Assembly: GCF_001999245.1 (NCBI RefSeq)
Contig: NZ_CP019630.1
Span: 2,170,001 to 2,234,000, forward strand
Direction of reading: 5' to 3'
Length of the DNA: 64,000 bases
DNA from: Roseibium algicola
GTDB taxonomy: Bacteria > Pseudomonadota > Alphaproteobacteria > Rhizobiales > Stappiaceae
Program-made: the position numbers and the translations under genes
Shown here: in pieces, positions 34,523-44,356 of the stretch
How the letters are laid out: each line of letters starts with the position of its first letter
Numbering within the stretch: position 1 is the stretch's first letter
The notes under the pieces: model-generated
Told to the model about the DNA's origin: nothing
The model's input: only the letters and a program-made list of their open reading frames with translations
Database searches by the model: none

Positions 34523-35410
34523 TCAGGCATTGACCGTTTCTCCCATGTATACGGGCTTTAGGCTGTTAACCAGCGCAACTTGAATAGGTGCAACTGCTTC
34601 GTTGACAGCGGTCACACCCATATCGTGCCCCACCTGTGTGCGGACCGGGCGCGGGGCCGACATTTCAATGAGTTCGGCGATCCGTGTCGCAATGTTGCCC
34701 GCATCGGTACTGCCATCCTCCTGATCAAACATCCCCTTGAACATACCAAGAAGGCGGTCACGTCCGTTGGAAAGGTCACCATATTGGCTAACGCAAATTT
34801 CGTCAGATGGTGATGGCGCGGTAACCACAAGATCGGTGCCGTGCCCGCTTGGCTCGACCAAAATCGATTCAACGCCAAAGGATTCGAGTTCATAATGAAG
34901 TGCTTCGGCATAAGCCTCCACGGCCCATTTCGATGCGCAATACAACCCGAAGAATGGCATCCCGAAGCGACCAGCTGCAGAACTGAGGTTTATTACCAAT
35001 CCTGACTTGCGCGACCGCATTGCCGGAAGGATCGCGCGGTTCATGCGAATGATGCCATAGAAATTGACGTCAAAGAGTTCTTTTGCCTGATCCAGAGTGA
35101 ACCCCTCAGTCAGACCGACGGGCATGATACCGGCATTGTTGACCAAAACGTCCAGCGGCGCTTCCTGTTCGATCCGCGCAACAGCGGAAACGACCGTGGA
35201 GTCGTCGGTCACATCGAGCTCGACAGGTACGATTTGGTGATCGAGGGCTGCAGAGAATTGAACAAGCTCGCTTGCGACGTCTTTGTTGCGGCCTGCCATG
35301 TCGCGAAGACCCGCATAGACCCGGTGGCCACGGCGAGCCAATTCTCTAGCAGTCAAGAGACCGATACCTCGGCTCGCACCTGTAATCAGAACTGTTTTGG
35401 ATGTTGACAT
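34523..35410 (-). CDS. short-chain dehydrogenase/reductase
   Basis: The 295-residue protein carries the classical SDR pattern: VLITGASRGIGLLTARELA (TGxxxGxG cofactor loop), DVLVNNAGIMP (NNAG), and the catalytic YCASKWAVEAY (YxxxK) near residue 157. A Ser in VINLSSAAGRFG completes the triad. The substrate region (about 190-250) is long and unlike simple ketoacyl reductases. It lies 10 bp downstream of a TetR regulator gene on the same strand, with a second SDR upstream, so the three probably form one detoxification operon. The substrate is unknown. Confidence 0.9.
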   Translation of the reverse strand: MSTSKTVLITGASRGIGLLTARELARRGHRVYAGLRDMAGRNKDVASELVQFSAALDHQIVPVELDVTDDSTVVSAVARIEQEAPLDVLVNNAGIMPVGLTEGFTLDQAKELFDVNFYGIIRMNRAILPAMRSRKSGLVINLSSAAGRFGMPFFGLYCASKWAVEAYAEALHYELESFGVESILVEPSGHGTDLVVTAPSPSDEICVSQYGDLSNGRDRLLGMFKGMFDQEDGSTDAGNIATRIAELIEMSAPRPVRTQVGHDMGVTAVNEAVAPIQVALVNSLKPVYMGETVNA

Positions 35411-35420
35411 GTTTTTTCCT

Positions 35421-36014
35421 TCAAGACTTAAAGATGGTGCGCATGAATAGCGCCAGGGGTTCGTCGGAACGGCTTGCCTTCATCCGGGTCAGCGCACCAC
35501 TCCACGAATTCATCAACCAGTCGGCCGCCTGCTCGGGCGTGAGATGCGCCAGGCCGATCTGATCAAGGTCGGAATCGCGCAGACAATCCGCGACTGTCTC
35601 GACCATTGCCCTCCAATGACTGGCCAATTCCTCTTGAAACTCGGGGCGTTCGTCGGCGAGTTCGGTTGTCAGGTTGCACATGAGACAACCATGCGCGAAC
35701 TCGCGCTGCTTCATTTCCGCGCGTGCCCCCTCAAAAAACGCGCGTAGGCGATCCACGGGCGCAAGCGAGGGATCGGTTAAGAACGCGCGTGCCTTTTCGA
35801 GTTCTCTTTCGTGATAATGCTGGGCGACGGCAATCCCGAAACTCTCTTTGCTGTCGAAATAGTGGTAAAATGATCCCTTGGGCACTGAACTTTCTTCTAG
35901 AATGTCCTTGAGACCGACTGCACCATAACTTCTTTCCCGAAAAAGGTTTTGCGCAACGTCCAGCAGCTTGTCTCGTGCTGCCAAGTATGTGCCTTCGTTT
36001 CGTGTCCGTGCCAT
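35421..36014 (-). CDS. TetR/AcrR-family repressor
   Basis: The frame is open further up, but the ATG at 36014 (MARTRNEGTYLAARDKLLDV) is the better family-type start, giving 197 residues. The TetR helix-turn-helix is clear: DILEESSVPKGSFYHYFDSK (about 33-52). The C-terminal domain contains REFAHGCLMCNLTTELADER, a conserved cysteine-containing segment seen in TetR_C regulators of the NemR/ComR type that sense electrophiles. It is sandwiched between two SDR genes and probably represses them. Confidence 0.88.
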   Translation of the reverse strand: MARTRNEGTYLAARDKLLDVAQNLFRERSYGAVGLKDILEESSVPKGSFYHYFDSKESFGIAVAQHYHERELEKARAFLTDPSLAPVDRLRAFFEGARAEMKQREFAHGCLMCNLTTELADERPEFQEELASHWRAMVETVADCLRDSDLDQIGLAHLTPEQAADWLMNSWSGALTRMKASRSDEPLALFMRTIFKS

Positions 36015-36052
36015 TAAATCAATTCCCCCTTGCAGGTCTTGAGAATGCCATT

Positions 36053-36802
36053 TCAAACCTGCGTCATGCCGCCGTCGGCAACGAGTTCGGCACCCGCGAC
36101 GAATGAGGAGGCGGAAGAGGCAAGAAACAGCGCCGCCTGTGCCATTTCCTGAGGATCTCCAATCCGAGCGAGAGGAATTTGCTCGCTTTGACGGCTTTGA
36201 AAGGCGGCAATCTCTTCCTCCGAGAGCCCAGTGCGTTCGTAGGCAGCGGTGGCGACCGGTCCAGGTGTCAGAACGTTGACCCGGATCTTTCTATCCGCCA
36301 GTTCCAGGGTTAACGTACGCGCGAGAGAGCGAACGGCGGATTTCGCGGCTCCGTAAACGCTCATCCCCGGCACTGCCCGGCTGTTGGCGCTGGAGGAAAC
36401 GATGATGATGGCACCGGCGTCGTTCATCTTCGGCAACAGGTATTGGATCGTGAAAAATACACCTTTGAAATTCACGTCGCTTTGGTAGTCGAACGTTTCC
36501 TCGGTAACTTCATGAAACGGTTCGATCGTCGCTCCGCCGGCATTGGCCACGAGAATGTCAATGGACCCGAAGCGGTCCTGCACGTCCTTGGCGAGGCGCG
36601 CCAAGGCATCGAGTGAGCGTACATCTCCGGCCACCGACAGACATTCGCCGGCGATCGTCTCTTCAGCTCGCCGAAGCGACTCCAGGTCGCGGCCGAAGAT
36701 CACAACGCGCGCGCCTTGCCGGGCAAATTCCTGTGCCATTGCAAGTCCCATACCGCTGTTCCCGCCTGTTACCAATGCAACCTTTCCTTCAAGTTGTCCC
36801 AT
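36053..36802 (-). CDS. short-chain dehydrogenase/reductase (glucose-dehydrogenase type)
   Basis: The 249-residue protein is a classical SDR: VALVTGGNSGMGLAMAQEFA (TGxxxGMG), DILVANAGG (variant NNAG), and YGAAKSAVRSL (YxxxK at about 152) with SSSANSRAVPG supplying the Ser. It ends with the family-typical FLASSASSFVAGAELVADGG motif. It lies directly upstream of the TetR gene on the same strand and probably shares its promoter. The second SDR gene (34523-35410) is more distantly related. Substrate unknown. Confidence 0.9.
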   Translation of the reverse strand: MGQLEGKVALVTGGNSGMGLAMAQEFARQGARVVIFGRDLESLRRAEETIAGECLSVAGDVRSLDALARLAKDVQDRFGSIDILVANAGGATIEPFHEVTEETFDYQSDVNFKGVFFTIQYLLPKMNDAGAIIIVSSSANSRAVPGMSVYGAAKSAVRSLARTLTLELADRKIRVNVLTPGPVATAAYERTGLSEEEIAAFQSRQSEQIPLARIGDPQEMAQAALFLASSASSFVAGAELVADGGMTQV

Positions 36803-37242
36803 GTACGATTTCGCTTTCCTCAGTCTGAATTTCCCGCAGTCTGCTGATCACAGCGCGGCATTCGATTTTGAAAATAGTCGACCGGTCTATTAATTAACAG
36901 ATCTGCAAACTTCACATTGGCTTGATAAGCAGGTGATGCTTTGACTTAAAACTGCTGGAACCAGTGAAATGTAACCCGAAAACCGTTGCCCGCTGCCTCG
37001 CGTTCTGGAGAAATTCGTGGGCCATTCCAACGGTAAGTGACACGAAGCTGGTCTCTGGACTTCAGGTGGCCTGACTGGAGAGCGGAGAGGCTTCGACACC
37101 CACGATACGTTTCAGAGAGGTCGGTAGAGGTGACGCAGACGTTACGAAACTCGCCCTTTAGTTTACCCCCGTGAACGCTGGCGAAAAGTTATTGGTTCTC
37201 TGTCACACCCGACCGAATTTTCAGCGATATCTGGAGATAACA
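36803..37242. other. divergent intergenic region, no gene
   Basis: No frame here has a supported start. The region separates the leftward TetR/SDR genes from the rightward lactonase, so it should hold the promoters of both. I saw no clear operator. Confidence 0.4.
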
Positions 37243-38121
37243 GTGAACAGTAACTTCCTAAATATGAAGTGGTGCCTGAGCATGCCGATGCTCGTCGTCG
37301 CAGGCGTTGCATTGACGACCGACGCGCCTCATGCCGCACAGAATGAGCAAGGCACGGTGGAGAACTTGACTGTGTTTGAATGCGGACAAATCACTGGAGT
37401 CGACCGGTCTTTCTGGTCACCAGGCGTGGACGTTGGCGTTGCGCACGAGATGGTGGCCAGTTGCTATCTTATCCGTCATTCCAAGGGACTGATGGTGTGG
37501 GATACGGGCATTCCGGCGGCAGTTGCAAATATTGAAGAGGGGCTTCAGATCGCAGATGGAAAAATAAATCTAACTGTCGAGCAACCTTTCCCCGAACAGC
37601 TACGCTCCTTCGGTGTGGATCCAGGCAATGTCGACTTTCTGGCGATGTCTCACATGCATGCGGATCATGCCGGCAACGCAAATATTTTCTCGAACGCAAC
37701 ATGGTTCATTCAACAGGCGGAGTACGACGCCGCATTTGGCACACATGCAGCCGAGTTTAATTTCAACGCTAAAACCTATGACCAGCTGGATCCTGCCAAA
37801 GCCGAGAAACTCACCGGGTATCACGACGTGTTTGGCGATCGTTCTGTGATAATAATTCCGGCACCGGGGCACACGCCCGGGCATCAGGTCCTCTGGGTCA
37901 ATTTGAAAAGTGGACCAGTGGTCTTGTCGGGCGATCTCTGGCATTTCGAGTCGAACCACGAACACCAGCGTGTTCCAGGCTTTAATTTTGACCGGGAACA
38001 GACGTTAAGCAGTATGCGTATGATCGACGGGCTGATTGCCGCGACAGGCGCGCGATTGTTTATCCAGCACGACAAGAATTTGAACGTGAAAATTCCACAC
38101 GCACCATATTCAATACAATGA
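37243..38121 (+). CDS. metallo-beta-lactamase-fold lactonase, AHL-lactonase-like
   Basis: A GTG start at 37243 with GGAG six bases upstream gives 292 residues. A hydrophobic stretch (LSMPMLVVAGVALTTDAPHAA) suggests an export signal. The di-zinc motif MSHMHADHAGN (HxHxDH) lies at about 150. Further ligands appear in PAPGHTPGHQVL (His) and VLSGDLWHFE (Asp), with a final IQHD. This matches the N-acyl-homoserine lactonase branch (AiiA/AttM). Related enzymes can also open other lactones. An exported lactonase on an element whose transfer switch resembles a quorum-sensing one is notable. AHL substrate is inferred. Confidence 0.8.
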   Translation: MNSNFLNMKWCLSMPMLVVAGVALTTDAPHAAQNEQGTVENLTVFECGQITGVDRSFWSPGVDVGVAHEMVASCYLIRHSKGLMVWDTGIPAAVANIEEGLQIADGKINLTVEQPFPEQLRSFGVDPGNVDFLAMSHMHADHAGNANIFSNATWFIQQAEYDAAFGTHAAEFNFNAKTYDQLDPAKAEKLTGYHDVFGDRSVIIIPAPGHTPGHQVLWVNLKSGPVVLSGDLWHFESNHEHQRVPGFNFDREQTLSSMRMIDGLIAATGARLFIQHDKNLNVKIPHAPYSIQ

Positions 38122-38474
38122 AGGAAGTATTTGTCTCAGGTGACCGTCATACAAACCGGCGGTCACCTGGCCTACTTACGCCGCGGTCCCGCCCGAAAAG
38201 CGCGTAACTTCAATTGCAGTACTCTGCCCAGAAAACACTACCACGACTATTGGAAGAACCTGCCTCGATCTCTCCAGTCGTTTCATCAGAATTAGGCACA
38301 TCCCAACAATAATTTGGCAGGACTGCGGAGCCTTCTGGCAGGAACTGGTTCGACGCGGATCCAATTGACATGGGCAAAATCGCGTGGCGAGATTGGACCT
38401 CGTGATCAGTCTTGGCCGGAAATACAATATGCCGATTTGGCCCCTCACCATTCCGACTTGATCAGAAACAACAT
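38122..38474. other. intergenic, no confident gene
   Basis: The only frame over 80 codons (38176-38451 minus) has no domain and no ribosome-binding site. It lies between two genes transcribed toward each other and probably contains terminators. Confidence 0.35.
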
Positions 38475-38999
38475 CTAGTGCGGCATAAGGGCAATTAGTT
38501 CAGATGCCCGTTCAGGCGAAACCCCCTGACTGCAATCTACGAACAGCCGATGCGAGACTGGATGGAGCAGAATACGCGGTCTCAGCCCCACGGGCTGCCC
38601 AACGAGATCACATCGCAGCGCATAGGTTTGACCAGCTTTGTCGAGTTCATTGTATCCTGGCATAGTCACATCGATTTTTCCTGTCGCCTGGAAGGCACTC
38701 CCATCCAATCCCAACAATTTGCGGTATTGCGCGTAGTCGGCCTCGGTGACCTTCGCCCAAAGTCCCCATGTAATGGGTTCGTCGTAACCGACAATGGGAA
38801 TGTCAAGAATTCCCTTAATATAATATCTCTCCCTGTCGATGACACAGGTGTCCGTTCCGAGAACAGCGCGCTTGCCACGATCCATCACCGGGATATCAAA
38901 GTAGTCCACCGGCATGTCATACCCATAGGCGGGTATGCCGACGTGCTCTTTGCCGCAGCAATTGCAAACAAAGGAAAATACCTCTGCCTTTTGGGGCAA
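38475..38999 (-). CDS. DUF2199 domain protein
   Basis: A TTG start at 38999 gives 174 residues; the frame is open further upstream but is unlikely to be translated there. The N-terminus reads FSFVCNCCGKEHVGIPAYGY, the cysteine-pair start of DUF2199. Following segments are DTCVIDRERYYIKGILDIPI, WGLWAKVTEADYAQYRKLLG and RPRILLHPVSHRLFVDCSQG, which fit the family length. The function of the family is unknown. It reads convergently with the lactonase gene. An upstream ATG at 39098 would add 33 residues of non-family sequence. Confidence 0.75.
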   Translation of the reverse strand: MPQKAEVFSFVCNCCGKEHVGIPAYGYDMPVDYFDIPVMDRGKRAVLGTDTCVIDRERYYIKGILDIPIVGYDEPITWGLWAKVTEADYAQYRKLLGLDGSAFQATGKIDVTMPGYNELDKAGQTYALRCDLVGQPVGLRPRILLHPVSHRLFVDCSQGVSPERASELIALMPH

Positions 39000-39501
39000 T
39001 TTCCCTATCCTTCCCGGTAAGTTTGTTCGAAGTCGGCTTAGAGGCTGCTTATGAATACGCTTTAAACCAGGGACTGAATGATTTCTGCAATCAGCCAACA
39101 GATTTCATAGTCGTTACAGTCACCTGTTGGAACCTCACACATCCAGATCGGCTTTCCGGGAAATGGAGAACAGACGCCTCAGATAATAGTAATTGCGAAC
39201 ATTTTCGTATGATCGATAGCTTTTGTCCGCAAACATAAAATTCAATAAAACGAAAGCTTTCATGTCATCGCCCTTATTACGTCTTCACTCAGGTAAACGC
39301 GCAATGAATTTTGCATCACTTCTACAAGAAAGGATGACCAATCAATCCTAGTTCGTGAAATATCTTATTTTCACGTTTCTTCTATTTTAATTGATCGATT
39401 ACATTATCGTACGAACGTGCAGATGCCCCGAAGCTGCAATCAATGGCTCCGCGTAACTTTAGGATCTGCGTTGGGTCGACCTTTTTGAAATTCGCGCATA
39501 C
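39000..39501. other. AT-rich intergenic stretch
   Basis: Only short frames are present, and the base composition is far richer in A and T than the neighbouring genes (notably 39230-39400). No repeats or terminators stood out. It separates the DUF2199 gene from the thiolase pseudogene. Confidence 0.4.
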
Positions 39502-40689
39502 TCAATCCACCAGTTCCACCGCGACTGCTGTTGCTTCACCACCGCCAAATGCACAGGCTGGCCACACCACGCTTGCCTCCGTTCGCCCGAAGGGCGTGAA
39601 CAAGTGTGACGATGATGCGTGCGCCGGTTGCGCCGATCGGATGACCTAACACACAAGCCCCGCCTTTGAGTTTAGCTTCTCGCGCGGGATGCCGATTTCT
39701 TGTGCGGCAGCCATTGCAACCACCGCAAAGGCTTCGTTGACCTCAAACAGATCTACCTCCTCAGGTTTCCAACCGACTTTTGTCAGCAACTTGCGAATTG
39801 CAGGTATAGGCGAAGTGGTGAACCAGACAGGAGCCTGCGAATGACTGGCATGTCCGAGAATACGAGCGATGACCGGCAGGTTTCGATGATTGGCTTCACG
39901 GGCACCAGCCAGAACCAGAGCAGCAGCCCCGTCGGCATTGGCTGAGGAACTTGCGGCAGTTATCGTTCCATCCGTACCGAATGCTAAACGCGGGTGGGGA
40001 ATTTTAGCAGGGTTGATCTGTTCCGGGCGCTCGTCGCGCGACACAGACAATTCCTCCTTTTTTGTCTTCACCGTAACCGGAACGCATTCGGCGTCGAATG
40101 CGTCGGAAGCAACCGCAGCACGGGCGCGTTCGAGTGTCTCAACGGAATATGCGTCCTGGTCGGCACGGGAGAAGTTGTTTTTTTTCGCCGCAGCCTCTCC
40201 AAAGGCCCCCATTGGACGACCTCGTTCATAGGCGTCTTCCAGGCCGTCTTTCATCATATGATCTAGGATTTCGGCGCTGCCTGCCTTGCGCCCACTACGC
40301 ATTTCCTGAAGTAAGAACGGCGTGCGCAACATCGACTCCATCCCGCCTGCTACGACGATTCCGGCACGAATTAAGTCGGCCCCTATCATTACCGCTTTCA
40401 TCCCCGAACCACAAACTTTGTTGATCGTCGTAGCACCTACGGAATCGGCTAATCCTGCGCCGTTTGCCGATTGCCGTGCCGGTGCTTGCCCCAAACCGGC
40501 CGGCAAGACGCACCCCATCAACACTTCGGACACATCTGCGCCTTCAAGGGCCGCATCGGAAAGCGTTGCGTGGATTGCCGCCGCCCCCAATTCAGTGGCC
40601 GGAGTTTCGGCGAATGCGCCCATGAAGGCCCCCAAAGGGGTGCAACGTGCGGCTACTATTGACCCGGGATCGTTTTCTTTGACGGGCAT
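39502..40689 (-). pseudogene. acetyl-CoA acetyltransferase (thiolase), two frameshifts
   Basis: The main frame (ATG 40689 to 39646) encodes 347 residues of a thiolase: INKVCGSGMKAVMIG with the nucleophilic Cys, and [20 protein letters not shown]. The stop falls inside the conserved [18 protein letters not shown] loop. A missing G near 39660 breaks the frame. The C-terminus ([20 protein letters not shown]) continues in a second frame. An extra T near 39548 breaks it again before [14 protein letters not shown] and the stop at 39502. The catalytic His lies beyond the first break. The gene should be inactive; sequence error is possible for either change. Confidence 0.75.
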
Positions 40690-40791
40690 CAGCGCACTCC
40701 TGAATTTTGATTAGAGTACGATCTTAATCGTAGTTGTCACCACTTGGATTATGACTATAATTTTACGGGCGTATTCATAAAGGACCTAATC

Positions 40792-41379
40792 ATGCGGATG
40801 AGTCGGCAAGAAGCTGCTAAAAACCGGGAGCGAGTGGTAAATACCGCGAGTGAAATGTTCCGCGAGTTTGGCTATGACGGCATCGGTATTGCCGGATTGA
40901 TGAAAGCGTCGGGATTGACCAATGGTGCCTTCTACAAACAGTTCGAAAGCAAGGAAGCGCTGATTGCTGAAGCGACCGCGCAAGCCTTTGCCGACAACGC
41001 TACGGCTTGGCGGAAAGCGCTCGAAAACGCTGGGGGAGATGCCTTGAAGGCAGCTGAGCAATGGTATCTTTCCGAACCGCATCTGAACCACAGAGGTTTG
41101 GGCTGCACATTGGCAACTTTGGCGTCCGAAGCACCCCGCCACGACGAACCTGTGCGTCGCGCATTTGACGAAGGTATTAGGACGATTTTGGAGTTGATTG
41201 CTGATACCGGGCCACGTGGAGATACCTCTTGCGACAAAAACTCGGAAATCCGCGAACTTTGCCGGCTCGTTGGGGCGTTGTCTCTGGCAAGAGCCGTATC
41301 GGATTCAGGTTTAGCTGAACGCATTTTGGAGGCCAATCGTGGCGTCAAGGAATTCGATAAACGTCAACGAAAACCGTAA
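40792..41379 (+). CDS. TetR/AcrR-family regulator
   Basis: Starting at the ATG at 40792 gives 195 residues. The helix-turn-helix is clear in ASEMFREFGYDGIGIAGLMK followed by SGLTNGAFYKQFESKEAL. The C-terminal domain contains GCTLATLASEAPRHDEPVRR, typical of TetR_C proteins near acyl-CoA or oxidoreductase genes. It is divergent from the thiolase pseudogene and may have regulated it. An AAGGACC ribosome-binding site lies just upstream. Confidence 0.88.
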   Translation: MRMSRQEAAKNRERVVNTASEMFREFGYDGIGIAGLMKASGLTNGAFYKQFESKEALIAEATAQAFADNATAWRKALENAGGDALKAAEQWYLSEPHLNHRGLGCTLATLASEAPRHDEPVRRAFDEGIRTILELIADTGPRGDTSCDKNSEIRELCRLVGALSLARAVSDSGLAERILEANRGVKEFDKRQRKP

Positions 41380-41479
41380 ACGATTTTTCTGGCTCTTATC
41401 ACGCGTCAATTTATGCCCAATGAATAGCCTCTCATCTTGTAGACATTTTCTTCCCAAATTTTGAGGCGAGGAGGTCAAG

Positions 41480-41577
41480 GTGGGCACGTACGGTTTCAGT
41501 GACAATTTCAATAGGGACGCGATGGCACAAATTAACGAATGCGGTTATCCGGTTGCGGAAGTTCCGAATTTCTTGGC
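41480..41577 (+). mobile_element. IS3-family orfA remnant
   Basis: The first 33 residues of a frame (YGFSDNFNRDAMAQINECGY, then PVAEVPNFLAV) closely match the N-terminus of IS3-family OrfA transposases (pattern YSDEFKRDAVAQITERGYPVAEV). The match stops there, and the rest of the transposase is absent. This is the stub of an old insertion. Confidence 0.55.
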
Positions 41578-41737
41578 TGTGACCACTGCCGCACGTCTTC
41601 TTTCTGCCCTCACGAGAATCCGTTTAACCAGAAACACTCGAAAATGCTGCGGGCTAGCTTCCTCCGACAATTGATCAGTCACGACACGAAACTCAGTAGG
41701 CCAGAAAAAAACTTTGCAGTAGTGGTCGCGATGTGAG

Positions 41738-42667
41738 CTACCAGGCCCGAAATACCGCCATGTTTTGCTGTAAAAACTCCTCAAGCGATTGCGCCGGGCC
41801 CCCGGTGATATCGGCTATAGTGTTGTTGGTCCCCCCGAACCTTCCTTCAGCGTAGTCTTTGTTCACCTCTAACAAATGTTGCGCCAAATAGTCGATCTCA
41901 TCAAGTTGCTCATTCAACTCTGCCATCGGGAGCTCACTGTTTAATTGACGAATTTGGTCCTTGATTAGCTCACAGAAATCCGCTGCCGGTATCTGCTGGT
42001 ATTTCAGTTCACGTCCAATAGCGTGCCCCTGCCGGGCCACCATCATCTCGGGGGTCATTTCTTCGGCACCGACTAGCGTGTAGGTTTTGCCAAGGTGCGC
42101 TTCGGGTGCGCGAAGCAAGGCAGCGATGACCCTTCCCTGATCAAACCCCGTTACCGGTGCGTGGCTCCCACCGCCAAACGGCAAATAAATTGTATCGCCG
42201 CGTGTCAGCATCGGGGCAGTGCGAGTCAACCATTCAGCAAAGAATGTCGGACGCAGGTGGGTCACGTTTATTCCGGAACGATCCAGAACACGCTCTGCCA
42301 ACCAATGTGCTAGGGCGGCACGACTGGTCGCATCCGGACGCGCCGAAATCTGAGACATGTTGACAATATACTGAACGCCTGCTTCCCGCGCCGCCTCGAT
42401 AAATTGTGCTGTAGCGGAAACCAGACCCTTCCGTATGGGGAAAACGAAATATGTCCTGTCAATATCGGTTAGTGCTTTGCGGACATCCGAAAAATCCGAA
42501 ATGTCACCGGTGCAGATTTCGGCACCTAATTGTTCAAGAGCCTTTGCGCGACTATCCCTAGTACGAACAAGCGCTCTGATATGGAAACCTTCAGCAGCCA
42601 GTTGCCGCAGGGCGTAACCACCTGTTACGCCGGTGGCGCCGGTAATAAGAATTCTCTTGCCTAGCAT
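41738..42667 (-). CDS. NmrA-like NAD(P)H-binding reductase
   Basis: The ATG at 42667 (MLGKRILITGATGVTGGYAL) gives 309 residues with the TGATGxTGG Rossmann motif of atypical SDRs. A following ALVRTRDSRAKALEQLGAEI and the segment EICTGDISDFSDVRKALTDI fit the NmrA/HSCARG branch. No YxxxK triad is evident, as usual for NmrA-type sensors, so it may be a reductase or a redox sensor. It lies 46 bp downstream of the epoxide-hydrolase-like gene on the same strand and probably shares its transcript. Confidence 0.88.
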   Translation of the reverse strand: MLGKRILITGATGVTGGYALRQLAAEGFHIRALVRTRDSRAKALEQLGAEICTGDISDFSDVRKALTDIDRTYFVFPIRKGLVSATAQFIEAAREAGVQYIVNMSQISARPDATSRAALAHWLAERVLDRSGINVTHLRPTFFAEWLTRTAPMLTRGDTIYLPFGGGSHAPVTGFDQGRVIAALLRAPEAHLGKTYTLVGAEEMTPEMMVARQGHAIGRELKYQQIPAADFCELIKDQIRQLNSELPMAELNEQLDEIDYLAQHLLEVNKDYAEGRFGGTNNTIADITGGPAQSLEEFLQQNMAVFRAW

Positions 42668-42713
42668 GTGAATACCGTATTTGAGGATGTCGCTTTTTGT
42701 ATTTGGCGTGGAC

Positions 42714-43718
42714 TTAGTTGGAAGACAGCCAGTCCCGCAACAAAGCGTTGAGCCGCGCGGGCTGGTCATGTTGGGCAAAATGACCCGCGTCAGGCCAAAC
42801 TGTGATCGTCAGTGGGGCGGAGACATAGTCCCAAGTAGCATTTAGCCCAGACACCAGCAGAAACGGATCCTTCGCGCCAAAGACAACAAGCGTGGGCGCC
42901 GTGATTTTGATCGGCTTCGTGTCATAGGCACGGTAGGGACGTTTGGGGTAGAGCGTGCGATAGTAGTTGAGCATGGCATCCATCTCGGACCGGTCCATAG
43001 CCGAATTATGACGTTCCAGGTATTCGGAATCCGAAATCCAGTTGCTGATCTGCTCACGACTGATGGTGTCAGGCGCCGCCGGGCTCCGGAAAAAATCGAC
43101 ATATTGACTGGCCGCGTCCTGCGCGGGATTTGTCGCAAGAGCTTCCGCCACGGCCCAAGGATGTGGAATATTGACGATCACGAGCCGTGAAATCAACTCG
43201 GGGCGTTGCATCGCGACATGCCAGGCGAGGAACCCGCCCCAATCATGACCGATCAATGTGACCGGCGCGCCTCCTAGATCATCGATTACTGCCTCGACAT
43301 CTGCGATCAGCTTGTCGATTTCGTAGGCGTCTGGAGATGTCGGCTGACTGCTCAAGTTGAACCCGCGCAAATCCATTGCGGCAACGCGGTGATCCGCTGC
43401 AAGATCATCCATCTGACGCCACCAGGTCAGCCAGTGGTCAGGAAAGCCGTGCAGAAAAAGGACTATGTTGCCTTCTCCTTTTTCAGCATAGTGTATTTGG
43501 ACACCCGACGCAGAGACAGTGTGGTGTACGACACCCCTTTCGAAATTCTTCAAGTCGCTTGCGCTTGCCTTATTTACAGTCAGCAAGGCAAGCGCGGCGA
43601 CAACGAAAGCCCCCACTCTTTTCTGTCCAGGATACTTTCCTAAAAACTGCCTGGTCGGTTCATTCTGCCTAACTAACGGTACACCCAAATTTGACGCACA
43701 CGATTGGTTTTTATCCAT
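42714..43718 (-). CDS. exported alpha/beta hydrolase, epoxide-hydrolase-like
   Basis: The ATG at 43718 (MDKNQSCASNLG) gives 334 residues. A hydrophobic stretch (RVGAFVVAALALLTVNKASA) near residue 35-54 looks like a signal sequence with a long n-region. The oxyanion loop FLHGFPDHWLTWW, the nucleophile elbow LIGHDWGGFLAWH (Asp nucleophile) and the late GHFAQHDQP (His) fit the epoxide hydrolase/haloalkane dehalogenase class. A second Asp lies in FGAKDPF. An Asp nucleophile favours epoxide or C-halogen substrates over esters. The gene precedes the NmrA-like gene on the same strand. Confidence 0.85.
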   Translation of the reverse strand: MDKNQSCASNLGVPLVRQNEPTRQFLGKYPGQKRVGAFVVAALALLTVNKASASDLKNFERGVVHHTVSASGVQIHYAEKGEGNIVLFLHGFPDHWLTWWRQMDDLAADHRVAAMDLRGFNLSSQPTSPDAYEIDKLIADVEAVIDDLGGAPVTLIGHDWGGFLAWHVAMQRPELISRLVIVNIPHPWAVAEALATNPAQDAASQYVDFFRSPAAPDTISREQISNWISDSEYLERHNSAMDRSEMDAMLNYYRTLYPKRPYRAYDTKPIKITAPTLVVFGAKDPFLLVSGLNATWDYVSAPLTITVWPDAGHFAQHDQPARLNALLRDWLSSN

Positions 43719-44109
43719 GCGATTAACTCCGCTCAGTGTCACAAGCCCTTTTAGATTATGATTATAATCTAAACAAGCAGCAATTCGCCACGGCGCAATG
43801 AACAGAATGTGAAGTGCGACAAGAAAACCAACCAACTCTGCGGCAATCGCAGGCTCGCCAGTTCGCCATCAGGCCGGTATCAAGGACAACACATTGAAGA
43901 GATGCCGAGTACCGACTCAGCCCGCGATAAATTACATCAGGATCTGTCACTTTCCTCGCCGCAATCAAGAGCAGGCTGCTAAGTCGCAGAAACATATGGA
44001 TGTTTCCGCTTGTGACACATCCAAACCGGCAAAACACTTTTCCATCTCGCTCTCCTGTCGTTGTTGCAGCGCCATAGTTCACTGCCGAGGAAAACGGACG
44101 CTCAATAAC
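43719..44109. other. intergenic, no confident gene
   Basis: No frame has a start signal or domain. It lies between the hydrolase gene and the IS6 remnant and probably carries the hydrolase promoter. Confidence 0.35.
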
Positions 44110-44356
44110 TCAGAGGTTCGCCATGCACCAGGAGCGGTTGGTTGTCTTCTTGTTTCGAAGCGCCTCGTCCGCGATCAGCGCGGCGTATTTCACAATCCAG
44201 CGTCTTAGTGTCGTGTAGTCTATCTGAATCCCGCGCTCCTCCATGACCTCCTCGACATCCCGATTAGACACCGAGTATCGAATTGAAGAACACTGCGAGC
44301 AAGATCACATCCTTCGGGAAATGTGCACCTTTGAACGGGATCAACTTGCCAACTCC
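44110..44356 (-). mobile_element. IS6-family transposase remnant
   Basis: Read on the minus strand, the two frames LIPFKGAHFPKDVILLAVFF and, after a one-base shift, NRDVEEVMEERGIQIDYTTL followed by RRWIVKYAALIADEALRNKK match the N-terminal helix-turn-helix part of IS6/IS26-type transposases (pattern FKGRHFxxExIL ... RDxEEMMxERGIxVDHTTI). The DDE core is missing. The remnant marks the left side of the catabolic island. Confidence 0.65.
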
